A stretch of DNA of 64,000 nucleotides from Bacteroidaceae bacterium (GTDB taxonomy: Bacteria > Bacteroidota > Bacteroidia > Bacteroidales > Bacteroidaceae), in the NCBI GenBank assembly GCA_017559845.1, contig JAFYQQ010000077.1:1-64000 (forward strand). Direction: 5' to 3'. Positions 1-7,790 of this stretch are shown one piece after another. Below the pieces are notes generated by a model. It ran no database searches, was not told where the DNA came from, and was given only the letters and a program-made list of their open reading frames with translations. How positions within the stretch are numbered: the first letter of the stretch is position 1; every line of letters starts with the position of its first letter. The position numbers and the translations under genes were made by a program.

Positions 1-794
1 GATTCCCGTCTTTGCAGACGGCGGATGTGTGAGGAACGCTTGAATACCACGGGTTCAAGAACCCGCGGCTATTCGCCCTTTCGGGCATCGCGTCCTTCAG
101 ACGCCACTACTTATATATAATTACGAAAAAGAGAAAACGTCTGGAAATTGCGATTGAGAGAGAGTAGAACCAAGCTTGATTGGGTTATGCCGAGCGTGAG
201 CAATTTAGACAAAGTCAAAGACGAGATTTTGAATAGCCGGGGGCTTTCAAGCCCTCGGTTTTAAGAATATCCATATAAATGACGTCTGAAAGGCGGGAAT
301 CGGCAACGTAGATTTACCAAGCGATACTCGCTCAACGCTCAACGTTAATAGTTAATCGTTCAAAAATCTGTCTCTTATGTTCTTTTGTCAAAACATTAAA
401 TCTGCGGCAATCTGTCGCATCGGTGTCATCTGCGTGCCATTATTAAACGGTGAGAACATTGGGTTATAATCTCACGCGAATCCCACGAATCTCGCAAAAT
501 ATTGTTCTAAGCCTTTGGCGGGATTGGCGGGATTGGCGGGAGTAAAAACCTCGGACGCTGCACGCAGACGTCCCTACTCTCACCACTCACCACTCACTAC
601 TCAAAACATGTTCTTTTGTTCTTATGTCTAATCCTTTTGGCGGGATTGGCGTGAGTAAAAACCTCGGACGCTGCACGCAGACGTCCCTACTCTCACCACT
701 CACCACTCACTACTCAAAACTTGTTCTTTTGTTCTTATGTCTAATCCAAAAACTCACGGCTCATTGCTCAATGCCGTTCGCCCCCTATAGACCA
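1..794. repeat. Gene-free composite repeat region
   Basis: No credible gene is present. The stretch is a patchwork of interspersed repeat modules. A GC-rich hairpin element of the type AATAGCCGGGGGCTTT sits at 231-263, with an inverted relative at about 48-77 and another copy at 22301-22335. A module beginning CGGACGCTGCACGCAGACGT occurs at 552-577 and again at 665-690. The second module belongs to a direct duplication with a period of exactly 113 bp, covering about 525-746. CTCACCACTCACCACTC runs at 579-600 and 691-715 belong to the GAGYRRTGA-like simple-repeat family seen elsewhere in the window. The same 25-26-nt module is embedded in the mod gene at 52848-52872. Confidence 0.8.
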
Positions 795-841
795 CAATAG
801 CAGCAATCACTCTCAACGAAATGATTGCTGCTATTGTTTTT
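795..841. terminator. Perfect 15-bp inverted repeat, terminator-like
   Basis: CAATAGCAGCAATCA (795-809) pairs perfectly with TGATTGCTGCTATTG (822-836) around a 12-nt loop. A short T run follows on the plus side. It lies just after the 3' end of the minus-strand GH78 gene. The T run is on the wrong side for that gene, so it may act in both directions or only stabilise the mRNA 3' end. Confidence 0.6.
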
Positions 842-859
842 AGTTGACCAAGAAGTTTC

Positions 860-3430
860 TTACTTGCTAATCTTGTAAGTTCCAGCCTCGTATGTCTTTA
901 CTTCAGTCTCTCCGGGAAGGGTTACACTTGCCGTTGCGCCCTCGGGGATGGTGAACTCCCATGTCCAGGTGTCACCCTCGTACTTCCATGCGCTCTTAAT
1001 AAGACCGGCGGCAGAGTTGTACTCGGCTGTAACATGACCCAGGCGCTTGTCGGGCACGGGTTTCATGATGATATGCTTGAAACCGGGGTCTGCGGGATCG
1101 GAAGCGATACCGGCGGCTGTCTCCCAAATCCATTCGCAAACGCAACCATAAGCATAGTGGTTGAAGCTGTTCATGCCACGGGGACCCATTCCCTTGTCCT
1201 TCATGTAGCTGTTCCAGCGTTCCCAAATGGTGGTAGCGCCATTATCTATAGAATAGAGCCAGCTGGGGTTTTTGCGCTGGAAGAGCAGTTCGTAAGCAAT
1301 GTCTGCCATACCGTTTTCGGTAAGTGTGGTCATAAGAATGGAAGTGCCCAGAAAACCGGTCTGCAAGCAGTTGTCATGCTGTTTGAAGTTCTCGCGCAGA
1401 CGGGCAATCATTGCGGCCTTAGCCTCGCCGTCCACCAAACCATTCTTCAAAGCAAAGAGTGCAGGGGTCTGCATGGTGTTAAGGATTTCGGTCTTGAAAG
1501 TTCCGTCCGCATTGAGGAAATTCTCCATGATATACGCCTTTGCCGAATCAGCCATCTGCATATACTTGTCGGCATCGCGTCCGGTGGCAGCAGCCATGTC
1601 ACTCATCATTGTGGCGTCAATCACCCAATAAGAAGCACTCAGGTAGTTCCAATAAGCAAGAGCATCGGGCAGAGGACCTTCGGGAGAGAATGCCAAGCCA
1701 CTACTGCTTTCAAGAGGCTCGTAACTGAGCCAGTCTGCCCACTGATAGTTACCGTTCTCGCCGCGCAGGGTCTCGTGGTTATACTTGGTGTCATTAATGT
1801 GGTTCATAAACAAATCCATGGCCTCCCAGTTTTCTTCCACGATTTCAGTGTCTCCGAACTGTTTCCAGATGGTCCAGGGAACAATGATACCCGCATCGGC
1901 CCATCCCAGACGCATCTTCTCGTTGCCATACTGTGCAAGAGGTGCCACACCGGGGAATCCGCCCAAGTCGTTCTGGCTGTCACGCATATCGCGCATCCAC
2001 TTATGGAAGAAGTTTTCTGTATTGGCAAAGAACGAACCGGTTTCGGTAAACACCTGTGTGTCTGCCGTCCAACCCAAGCGTTCGTTACGTTGTGGGCAGT
2101 CGGTGGGTACAGACAGATAATTGGACAACTGTCCCCAATAGGTGTTTGAGATAAGTTTGTTAATCAGGTCGTTTCCTGTACTTATCTTTCCTATTTCCAT
2201 ATCTTTGGCTATGGAGGTTACAGGAATTGAAGCGATAGACTTGATGGTTACCTCATCCGTTGCGGTAATGGAGACAAAACGGTAACCAAAGAATGTGCAG
2301 GTGGGGTAATAAGTAGTAAAATCCTCTGTATTGGCAAAGGTGTAGGTCATGCGGAAGCAGTTCTTGTGAGCACGCAGGTTCTCGCGGTGAACACTACCTT
2401 CGGGACCATCCATTCCGCGGCTTTTGGCTCCGTTGCCGTCATTCAGCAATTCGCCGGGCAGACAGGTAAGCACAGTTCCTTCCTTGGCCTTGAACTCAAA
2501 CGAAGGCACGGCTGCACAATTCTGTCCAAAGTCAACCACCAGTGTTTCGCCCTCCTTAATTGTCATGGGCTCACCGGGAGCAAACTCTTTGGTAATGATT
2601 ACCTTACCGAACTCATTTTCCTTCTCGCCCTCAATACCGTTCCACAAATAAGCTTTCACGGGGCTTAAAGTGAGATCGCGACGCAGATACACTTCCGCAC
2701 CGTTTGTGGGGAATATCTTACCACGGAATTCCTTGTTCTGTTCAGGAGTGGAAAGGTTTTCCACACAGTCATAGCCCATCTTCTCGCGCGCATCGTATTC
2801 CTCTCCGTCAAAAATGGCTGCGTGCTTCACCGGACCAGCAATGCCTGCCTTCCAGTTATCTAGGTCAGTTCCATAGAGTTTTGTGGTACCGTCGGCAAAA
2901 GTCAATTCCAACACACCACGGAAAGCACACTTTGTACCGAACATTCCCTTGTTTCCGCCAGGGGTTACAATCTTGTCGCCCCACCATCCGGGAGTCACCT
3001 GCGCAGAAAGCACGTTCTCGGCTCCGGCCTTGCACAGGAAGGCATCAGTGATGTCATAGGTAAAAGACAGTTTGGTCTTGAAAGGATTGGTAAATCCGGG
3101 TTTCAGAATTTCCTTTCCCACAATCTTGCCGTTCAAATAGAGTTGGAAAACGCCCAGGCCGGCAGTCATCCACTTGGCTGAAGTTACCTTCTGCTCGTTC
3201 TTCACGGTAGTTACAAACCAGTTTGCACCATCGGCGGCACGCTCGATGTTGCGGTCACTGATGATGGGCGCATCCACCACCGAAATCCAGATGGAAGCGT
3301 CCCAGGCAGAATCATCAAGGGCATCAATGCGTTGTCCCACTTCGGATGCGTTCTTAGTTCCGCAACCGGTAAAAATAACGAAAACCACTGCCATGGCAAG
3401 GCTCGTCAGCACACGGAATGTTTTTTTCAT
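860..3430 (-). CDS. GH78 alpha-L-rhamnosidase, lipoprotein
   Basis: 856 residues with a lipoprotein signal (MKKTFRVL...FTGCG, lipobox Cys about 23), so it is probably anchored to an outer-membrane or periplasmic face. Residues about 60-200 resemble the N-terminal beta-sandwich of bacterial rhamnosidases (YLNGKIVGKEILKPGFTNP, VTPGWWGDK). The (alpha/alpha)6 barrel carries the family signature DCPQRNERLGWTADTQ at about residue 440, which contains acidic catalytic-site residues. A C-terminal beta domain follows. Expected activity is hydrolysis of terminal alpha-L-rhamnose from pectin- or glycan-derived substrates. It stands alone, without SusC/SusD partners, and has a good promoter at 3505-3536. 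Family assignment is secure; the exact substrate is inferred. Confidence 0.92.
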   Translation of the reverse strand: MKKTFRVLTSLAMAVVFVIFTGCGTKNASEVGQRIDALDDSAWDASIWISVVDAPIISDRNIERAADGANWFVTTVKNEQKVTSAKWMTAGLGVFQLYLNGKIVGKEILKPGFTNPFKTKLSFTYDITDAFLCKAGAENVLSAQVTPGWWGDKIVTPGGNKGMFGTKCAFRGVLELTFADGTTKLYGTDLDNWKAGIAGPVKHAAIFDGEEYDAREKMGYDCVENLSTPEQNKEFRGKIFPTNGAEVYLRRDLTLSPVKAYLWNGIEGEKENEFGKVIITKEFAPGEPMTIKEGETLVVDFGQNCAAVPSFEFKAKEGTVLTCLPGELLNDGNGAKSRGMDGPEGSVHRENLRAHKNCFRMTYTFANTEDFTTYYPTCTFFGYRFVSITATDEVTIKSIASIPVTSIAKDMEIGKISTGNDLINKLISNTYWGQLSNYLSVPTDCPQRNERLGWTADTQVFTETGSFFANTENFFHKWMRDMRDSQNDLGGFPGVAPLAQYGNEKMRLGWADAGIIVPWTIWKQFGDTEIVEENWEAMDLFMNHINDTKYNHETLRGENGNYQWADWLSYEPLESSSGLAFSPEGPLPDALAYWNYLSASYWVIDATMMSDMAAATGRDADKYMQMADSAKAYIMENFLNADGTFKTEILNTMQTPALFALKNGLVDGEAKAAMIARLRENFKQHDNCLQTGFLGTSILMTTLTENGMADIAYELLFQRKNPSWLYSIDNGATTIWERWNSYMKDKGMGPRGMNSFNHYAYGCVCEWIWETAAGIASDPADPGFKHIIMKPVPDKRLGHVTAEYNSAAGLIKSAWKYEGDTWTWEFTIPEGATASVTLPGETEVKTYEAGTYKISK

Positions 3431-3504
3431 ATTCCTTAAATTTATGGTTAAAAGAGTTAATAATGTTCAACACTGTATGTCCGATTTTACGGCAACTTCT
3501 GCAA

Positions 3505-3536
3505 CAAATTTACGGATTAGCGGGGGATTGAGCAAA
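3505..3536 (-). promoter_or_regulatory. Bacteroidetes-type promoter for the GH78 gene
   Basis: On the minus strand TTTG (3533-3536) is followed after 20 nt by TAAATTTG (3505-3512), matching the Bacteroidetes TTTG-N19-21-TAnnTTTG pattern. It lies about 75 nt upstream of the GH78 start. Confidence 0.7.
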
Positions 3537-3568
3537 TATATCGGGAGAAAATGAGTGCAAAAATGCTT

Positions 3569-4993
3569 TTATTCCATCTGCAGAAGCTGATTTTCGGGCC
3601 AATTTACCAGATAGACCGTTTCTGTGGCACGCGTTATAGCGGTATAGAGCCACCGGAAATAGTCGGGCGAAAGCATGTCTTCGGTTACATATCCTTGGTC
3701 TATGAAAACACGCTGCCATTGTCCGCCCTGCGCCTTGTGGCAGGTGACGGCATAGGCATACTTCACTTGCAAAGCGTTGTAATAAGCGTCTTCCTTTATT
3801 TTTTTTGCTCTCGCCTGTTTGTTGGTTATCTCAGGATAGTCTTCCCACACGCTTTGGAAAAGATGTTCCTGTTCCTGTCGCGTAAGGGCTGATGCCTCGC
3901 TGCGGAGCGTATCCAGCAGCACCACAGCATCCAATTCCATATCATCATAATCAGGAAGTTGCAAGGTCACATCGGCAAAGCGGAAGCCGTAAAGCGTGCG
4001 CTCGTTGCGGAAACGTCGTACCACCGCCACGTCTCCGTTGGCTATGAACGGAAGTTCCTTGTTGTCCTTACACCAGAAATAGTTGTTCTTGGCCACCATC
4101 AGAAGGTCGCCTCCGGAAAGCTCCTCTTCGTGTCCCAAGATGCGTCCTCTGATTCCTTGGTTATACTGGATGGCACGACGGTTGCTGCGTGTGACCACAA
4201 TGGTCTGGTCCGTTCCGCAATGGTAATAGCTTTCTTCCAATGCCTCAATGAGTTCGTTACCGGGGAGCGTGCGGATATCGGCAAAACCGCCCACCCGGAT
4301 TCGGGGGAAAGCATAAACCTCGTCATTGGAAATCAGTTGTCTGAGGAATGTGGCGTTCCACAGTATGCCCGAATCTGCGGTCTGACGCACCACTTCGGTC
4401 AACTCTATTTCCGTTACATTCAGGCCATAGCCCTGCAGCACCTCGGAGCAGAGCGCCGGACTTTCCTCCTCGCCCACCGGGGGAAGCTGTGCCGTGTCGC
4501 CTACCAGCATCAGACGGCAACCCTCACAGGAATAGACAAAATGCACAAGGTCATCCAACAGTCTGCCCGTACCGAACATGGAGCCGGACAGGCCTTCGTT
4601 GGCAATCATGGAAGCCTCGTCCACGATGAAAAGAGTATGGCTTTTCAGGTTTACGTTGGCTTGAAAACTATCCATATCGGCAAAAGTTTTCTGCCGATAG
4701 ATGCGCTTATGGATAGTATAAGCCGGTGCCTGGGCATAAAGGCTCATCACTTTTGCGGCTCTTCCGGTAGGGGCCAGCAGCACCACGTTTTGTTTCAGCT
4801 GCATCAAAGTCTGCACCAAAGCACCCACCAGACTGGACTTTCCCGTACCCGCGTAACCTTTCATCAGAAAGATTTCGTTATCAGCTCGCGAGAGCAGAAA
4901 AGCAGACCACTTCTCAATTGCCTTTTCTTGCATTAAAGTGGGCAAATAAACGAGGTTTTGCCTTATTTTTAAGCCTAATTCATCCGTTATCAT
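3569..4993 (-). CDS. RecD/Dda-like superfamily 1 DNA helicase (AAA ATPase)
   Basis: 474 residues from the ATG at 4993. A longer frame to 5161 would add an improbable membrane-like leader and overlap the divergent gene. Walker A is KGYAGTGKSSL near residue 45, Walker B is FIVDEASM, then GDTAQLPPVG (motif III). QVKYAYAVTCHKAQGGQW and LYTAITRATE are the C-terminal superfamily 1B motifs. This is the usual size and architecture of the stand-alone Bacteroidales RecD2/PIF1-like helicase, a cytoplasmic 5'-3' DNA helicase in repair or replication. It is transcribed divergently from the 5091 gene. Confidence 0.88.
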   Translation of the reverse strand: MITDELGLKIRQNLVYLPTLMQEKAIEKWSAFLLSRADNEIFLMKGYAGTGKSSLVGALVQTLMQLKQNVVLLAPTGRAAKVMSLYAQAPAYTIHKRIYRQKTFADMDSFQANVNLKSHTLFIVDEASMIANEGLSGSMFGTGRLLDDLVHFVYSCEGCRLMLVGDTAQLPPVGEEESPALCSEVLQGYGLNVTEIELTEVVRQTADSGILWNATFLRQLISNDEVYAFPRIRVGGFADIRTLPGNELIEALEESYYHCGTDQTIVVTRSNRRAIQYNQGIRGRILGHEEELSGGDLLMVAKNNYFWCKDNKELPFIANGDVAVVRRFRNERTLYGFRFADVTLQLPDYDDMELDAVVLLDTLRSEASALTRQEQEHLFQSVWEDYPEITNKQARAKKIKEDAYYNALQVKYAYAVTCHKAQGGQWQRVFIDQGYVTEDMLSPDYFRWLYTAITRATETVYLVNWPENQLLQME

Positions 4994-5090
4994 AAAACTT
5001 TCATAAAAAAATACCCGAAAAATCGGTATATTTGAATAATATTCTCTACTTTTGTAATGCGAATATATAAAATAAACGACAAATATCATC

Positions 5091-5780
5091 ATGAAAAAGG
5101 TAATTAATGCAATTTTGGGAGTCTGCGCACTGCTCCTCTTGTTCATTTGCTGGCGCAGCATCCAGGACGATCAGGAGTTCAACGCAGAAGTAGCAGCTCG
5201 TGAAGCTGTAGTAAAAGCACGCCTCTTGCAGATTCGTGCAGCGGAAGAAGCTTACAAGGCTCAGCACGAAGGTGTTTATTGTGACAATTGGAACGTACTG
5301 ATTGAATTTGTCAAGAACGGCCGCCTGCCTATCATCAAGAAACAGGGCGTTCTTAGCGACGAACAGTTGGAAAAGGGTCTGACCGAAGACTCTGCTGCAA
5401 TGATTGTAAACAGTGGCGACACCAAGTTGATTGAGGCCAATGGCCTGCAGGATTTCCGTCGTGACACCATTTGGGTTTCTCTGATGGACTCTCTGTACCG
5501 CGAGGAAGGTTTTGAGGCAGACTCTCTGCGTTTCATCCCCTTCTCATTGGGTGACACATTTGAAATCATCGCATGTCCCAACACCACCCGTTCCGGTAGC
5601 ATCATCCAGGTTATGGAATGTAACGCTCCTGACAGCAGCTTCCTCAAGGGAATGGGCAAAATGGGTAACCGCTTGATTCAAAACCGTGCCGAAGAAGCCG
5701 ATGCCAAGGGTGCATATCCCGGACTCAAGATCGGTGATGCCGGTAACAACTGGAACAATAATGCGGGTAACTGGGAATAA
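5091..5780 (+). CDS. Conserved Bacteroidales membrane-anchored hypothetical protein
   Basis: 229 residues. An N-terminal hydrophobic segment (INAILGVCALLLLFICW, about residues 4-20) should anchor the protein with its C-terminus in the periplasm. A charged helical stretch (about 28-60) and a mixed alpha/beta part follow, ending in an Asn/Gly-rich tail (NNWNNNAGNWE). I recognise no catalytic motif. It sits upstream of DUF3822 and rsmD, overlapping the DUF3822 start by about 20 nt, so it is probably cotranscribed. The function is unknown. Confidence 0.75.
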   Translation: MKKVINAILGVCALLLLFICWRSIQDDQEFNAEVAAREAVVKARLLQIRAAEEAYKAQHEGVYCDNWNVLIEFVKNGRLPIIKKQGVLSDEQLEKGLTEDSAAMIVNSGDTKLIEANGLQDFRRDTIWVSLMDSLYREEGFEADSLRFIPFSLGDTFEIIACPNTTRSGSIIQVMECNAPDSSFLKGMGKMGNRLIQNRAEEADAKGAYPGLKIGDAGNNWNNNAGNWE

Positions 5781-6492
5781 AAGAATCAACACATACAGAT
5801 TATCCATCCGTGTCTCAACGGATGGATTTTCTTTATATATATATAAGGAAGGGGACAGCAAACCTTTTGAGAAGCAGCAAGTGCCCGTCTCCCCCGGCGA
5901 CTATCCCCACATCGCTCTGGAACGCGCACTTACCAGAGAGCGCCTCATGGAACTGCAATACGATGAGGTGGAAATGATAGTGGACGCTCCCACGACAAGA
6001 ATCCCATTGGAAGAATTTCAGCGCGAAGAGACAGAAGCCATCTTCTACCTCACCTATCCGCGCCTTAAACAAGCCCCGGTAAAAGTGTGCTACGAGATTT
6101 TGCCTTATCTGGAAGTGGTGGAACTCTTTGCCGTGGACAGTCTGCTGCTGAACATGGTCATGCAACTCTTCCCCGAGGTGCAGCTTCACAGCTGGCAGGG
6201 ACGCATTCTGGAATCAACTGCCAAAAGCGAACAGAAAGACATTTCAATCTGCCGCCGCATGCATGTGTGCCGCAATTCTTCCGGAATCTTCATCTATGTC
6301 CTCAAGAAGAAAGGCCTCCACTTTGCCTGCACATACGAAGTAGACAACCCAACCGATGCCCTGTATTTCGTGCTGTTTACCTGGAAGAAACTGGACCTCA
6401 ATGCCAACGAAGACTATTGCATCCTCCACGGCTATGACGAACTGGCAGACGGATTGGGTAAATACCTTAAAAACCTTAAGATATGCGAGTAA
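5761..6492 (+). CDS. DUF3822 family protein
   Basis: About 243 residues from the ATG at 5761, which overlaps the preceding gene. An ATG at 5686 is in frame but would lie deep inside the neighbour. Sequence such as YRLSIRVSTDGFSLYI, LLNMVMQLFP and DYCILHGYDELADGLGKYL matches the DUF3822 family, which in Bacteroidetes almost always sits directly before rsmD as here (10-nt overlap). The fold appears to be a duplicated actin-like or ribonuclease-H-like alpha/beta unit. No biochemical role is established; a link to ribosome assembly is only suggested by synteny. Confidence 0.82.
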   Translation: MRVTGNKRINTYRLSIRVSTDGFSLYIYKEGDSKPFEKQQVPVSPGDYPHIALERALTRERLMELQYDEVEMIVDAPTTRIPLEEFQREETEAIFYLTYPRLKQAPVKVCYEILPYLEVVELFAVDSLLLNMVMQLFPEVQLHSWQGRILESTAKSEQKDISICRRMHVCRNSSGIFIYVLKKKGLHFACTYEVDNPTDALYFVLFTWKKLDLNANEDYCILHGYDELADGLGKYLKNLKICE

Positions 6493-7025
6493 TTACAGGA
6501 AAATACAAGAGCCGCAGGTTCGAAGTACCCCGCTCATTCAAGGCACGCCCTACCACAGATTTTGCAAAGGAGAACCTCTTCAACGTACTGCAAGGGTATA
6601 TTGATTTTGACGAAGCCCCGGCAGCCCTGGACCTCTTTGCCGGAACCGGAAGCATTACGCTCGAACTGCTTAGCCGCGGTTGCGACCGTGTAGTGGCTGT
6701 GGAAAAGGATCCGCTCCATTACAAGTTCATCTGCAGTTTCATTGACAAGTTGCAGGATCTCTCTGCCGTTCCCGTCCGTGGAGACGTATTCCAGTATCTG
6801 GCCCGCTGCCGCGAACAGTTCGACTTCATTTTTGCCGATCCGCCATACGCCTTGCCACAGTTGGAGTCCATCCCCGACTGCGTGATGGGGCACGGTCTGC
6901 TCCGCCCCGATGGTCTGTTCGTGTTGGAACACGGAAAAACCAACGATTTCTCTTCCCATCCCTGCTTTGTGGAGGAGCGCACATACGGCAGCGTACACTT
7001 CTCCTTTTTCCAGGAAAAAGAATAA
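6483..7025 (+). CDS. rsmD: 16S rRNA (guanine(966)-N2)-methyltransferase
   Basis: 180 residues, the normal size for RsmD. It starts MRVITGKYKSRRFEVP and contains RPTTDFAKENLFNVL. The SAM-binding motif I is LDLFAGTGSITLELLSRG (about residues 50-67), followed by VVAVEKD and the catalytic motif ADPPYALP (about 119-126). It methylates G966 of 16S rRNA during 30S assembly in the cytoplasm. It overlaps the DUF3822 end by 10 nt, which indicates an operon. Confidence 0.95.
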   Translation: MRVITGKYKSRRFEVPRSFKARPTTDFAKENLFNVLQGYIDFDEAPAALDLFAGTGSITLELLSRGCDRVVAVEKDPLHYKFICSFIDKLQDLSAVPVRGDVFQYLARCREQFDFIFADPPYALPQLESIPDCVMGHGLLRPDGLFVLEHGKTNDFSSHPCFVEERTYGSVHFSFFQEKE

Positions 7026-7031
7026 TCTTGG

Positions 7032-7257
7032 GCGATGAGCAGTGAGCAATGAGCGATGAGCGATGAGTTGTGAGCTTTAAAATAGTTCATATTCCACAGC
7101 TCATTCTTCTATATAACAGTCCAAAGTAGACGGTCATGCAGAACTAAATTCAGCATGACATTTGGAGTCATTTGTTATTTATACTCTCATTTTGGGGACG
7201 CCCAATTCAATACTGATGCCCAACTCACGGCTCACGGCTCACGGCTCATAACCCACA
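7032..7257. repeat. Modular intergenic repeats downstream of rsmD
   Basis: GAGCAATGAGCGATGAGC-type runs lie at 7032-7075 and a CTCACGGCTCACGG run at 7218-7248. Between them TTCTTCTATATAACAGT (7104-7120) and GACGGTCATGC (7129-7139) reappear inverted at 14117-14133 and 14099-14109. CCCAATTCAATACT (7201-7214) reappears at 14153-14166. The two intergenic regions therefore share a multi-module element in opposite or shuffled orientation. No gene is seen. Confidence 0.8.
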
Positions 7258-7321
7258 AAAGGCTATGGCGCGTTACATTGCACCATAGCCCGTCCGGTTT
7301 ACAGATTTCAACTTCTTCTCT

Positions 7322-7612
7322 CTATCTCCTACCGGGAACAACGTGACCATTGTCCTTCTTTATGTCTTTCTGATGACGTTTCATATCCTTTATACGATCC
7401 ATTTCTCTGCGGTGACGATCCTTTTCCATTTTCTTCAGTTCCTTCAGACACTTGGGACAGTGTTTGGGGTCAAACTTGTGATGGGCATGTTTGCTGCACA
7501 CTTCCATTGTGTGGCAGGGCTTATAATGTGTTACGGGATGGTCGGTAGCCAGACAAGTCATTGAAAGGGTGAACAGGATTCCTGTCAACATAAGTTTCAT
7601 TGTCGTTTTCAT
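7322..7612 (-). CDS. Small secreted His/Cys-rich protein
   Basis: 96 residues from the ATG at 7612. A longer frame starts at 7660 but lacks a signal sequence at its front. Residues 1-22 (MKTTMKLMLTGILFTLSMTCLA) form a signal peptide. The mature part holds a His/Cys cluster (HYKPCHTMEVCSKHAHHKF then HCPKC, about 28-55) and a very basic and acidic helical tail rich in K, R, D and H. This suggests periplasmic metal binding, but no family is recognised. A well-formed promoter lies at 7671-7702. Confidence 0.7.
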   Translation of the reverse strand: MKTTMKLMLTGILFTLSMTCLATDHPVTHYKPCHTMEVCSKHAHHKFDPKHCPKCLKELKKMEKDRHRREMDRIKDMKRHQKDIKKDNGHVVPGRR

Positions 7613-7670
7613 AATCTTCTTCTTTTTAATTGTCCTACATTTTTCTTTTATCACTCTCATTTTGATAGTG

Positions 7671-7702
7671 CAAAGTTACGGAGTTCATTTTCCTCCCGCA
7701 AA
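7671..7702 (-). promoter_or_regulatory. Promoter for the small His/Cys-rich protein
   Basis: On the minus strand TTTG (7699-7702), a 20-nt spacer and TAACTTTG (7671-7678) fit the Bacteroidetes consensus. The start codon is about 59 nt downstream. Confidence 0.7.
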
Positions 7703-7716
7703 AGTCTTTCCCTATA

Positions 7717-7751
7717 GTAAAAAGAAAATCCCCTACCATTGATAGGAGATT
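7717..7751 (-). terminator. Intrinsic terminator of the outer-membrane barrel gene
   Basis: Read on the minus strand, AATCTCCTA (7743-7751) pairs with TAGGGGATT (7727-7735) around a short loop, and TTCTTTTTA follows. It lies about 40 nt after the 3' end of the 7791-10829 gene. Confidence 0.75.
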
Positions 7752-7790
7752 CTCTTGTGATTGTGTTTTTAAAGGGAGAGATTGTGTCTT

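Noticed and set aside
1034..2149. Long plus-strand frame opposite the GH78 gene
   Set aside because: Antisense shadow of a well-supported GH78 coding sequence; no family features.
5040..5054. Promoter TACTTTTG before the 5091 gene
   Set aside because: The nearest TTTG is only 12 nt upstream (expected 19-21), so I did not call it.
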